A stretch of DNA of 51,880 nt, from positions 1 to 51,880 of the forward strand of contig DASYUH010000105.1 of NCBI GenBank assembly GCA_036001465.1. The letters run 5' to 3'. Shown here one piece after another: positions 51,842-51,880 of this stretch. The notes beneath the pieces are model-generated. The model saw only the letters and a program-made list of their open reading frames with translations, was not told the DNA's origin and ran no database searches. This DNA is from Candidatus Polarisedimenticolia bacterium (lineage in GTDB: Bacteria; Acidobacteriota; Polarisedimenticolia; Gp22-AA2). Positions within the stretch are counted from its first letter, which is position 1; each line of letters begins with the position of its first letter. A program made the position numbers and the translations under genes.

Positions 51842-51880
51842 TTACTCCACCGATTTATCTCTTAAATGAAAGACGAATTT
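51842..51880 (-). repeat. Right terminal inverted repeat (cut by window end)
   Basis: TTACTCCACCGATT (51842-51855) is the inverse of the left block. The remainder to 51880 keeps CTC, ATG and GACGAAT in register with the left end. The very end is not visible. Confidence 0.7.

Larger units (their letters stand above)
48308..51880. mobile_element. Four-gene transposable element with two DDE recombinases (right end at or beyond the window)
   Basis: The element is bounded by inverted ends. Reading inward, the left (48308-48348) starts TGATATTCGTC and the right (to 51880) contains AAATTCGTC; both run to a perfect 14-bp block AATCGGTGGAGTAA (48335-48348; complement at 51842-51855). Inside are four minus-strand genes, A to D, each overlapping the next by 4 nt. 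No ATPase (TniB/IstB type) is present. The family is not one I can name. The right terminal bases are cut by the window edge, so target-site duplications could not be checked. Confidence 0.8.

Overview
The window is GC-rich, densely packed DNA, most likely from a member of the Acidobacteriota or a close high-GC relative. This is inferred from gene content: a Ser/Thr kinase fused to TolB-like and TPR modules, a TPR lipoprotein beside an FG-GAP/ASPIC-UnbV protein, several lipoproteins, and a sortase with an LPATAS-type substrate. No rRNA or other phylogenetic marker is present, so the phylum is not certain.

Layout. 1-4005: pyruvoyl arginine decarboxylase, agmatinase and Lon, closely spaced on the + strand. 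4050-11159: a VKOR fused to three thioredoxin-like domains (-), a kinase-TolB-TPR protein, a YaiI-type protein and Uup (-). 11304-20414: secreted and membrane proteins, tRNA-Ala(GGC), a CNNM/CBS and phosphodiesterase pair, an ETF-quinone oxidoreductase, a selenocysteine tRNA, a GNAT-like protein and an M49-like metallopeptidase. 20459-31014: a membrane protein, a cold-shock gene with a terminator-like hairpin in its leader, a TPR/FG-GAP pair, a LOG-family protein, a redoxin-multiheme cytochrome fusion lipoprotein coupled to an EamA transporter, and an amidohydrolase. 31118-32234: a sortase and its likely substrate behind a candidate sigma-54 promoter. 32269-33540: gene debris (half a cytochrome c peroxidase, a piece of IS630 transposase). 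33627-36525: a type 1 copper protein, a small Cys-rich secreted protein and a trypsin-like endopeptidase.

36749-44062 (-) is a six-gene histidine operon, hisG-hisC-hisB-hisHF-hisAIE-hisD/HAD. Three of its genes are fusions, and junctions overlap or are very short. If the HAD domain fused to HisD is the otherwise missing histidinol-phosphate phosphatase, the six genes cover all ten steps from PRPP to histidine. That fusion is the most interesting metabolic finding.

44433-51880 is accessory DNA: a bacterial GH47 alpha-mannosidase-like lipoprotein; about 1 kb of non-coding DNA with large imperfect dyads, some resembling integron attC sites; a lower-GC HEAT-repeat gene with a leader ORF; and a mobile element that reaches the right edge. 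The element has inverted ends and four overlapping genes: two different DDE (rve) recombinases and, between them, two paralogous helix-turn-helix/coiled-coil proteins. It is the best candidate for an undescribed system.
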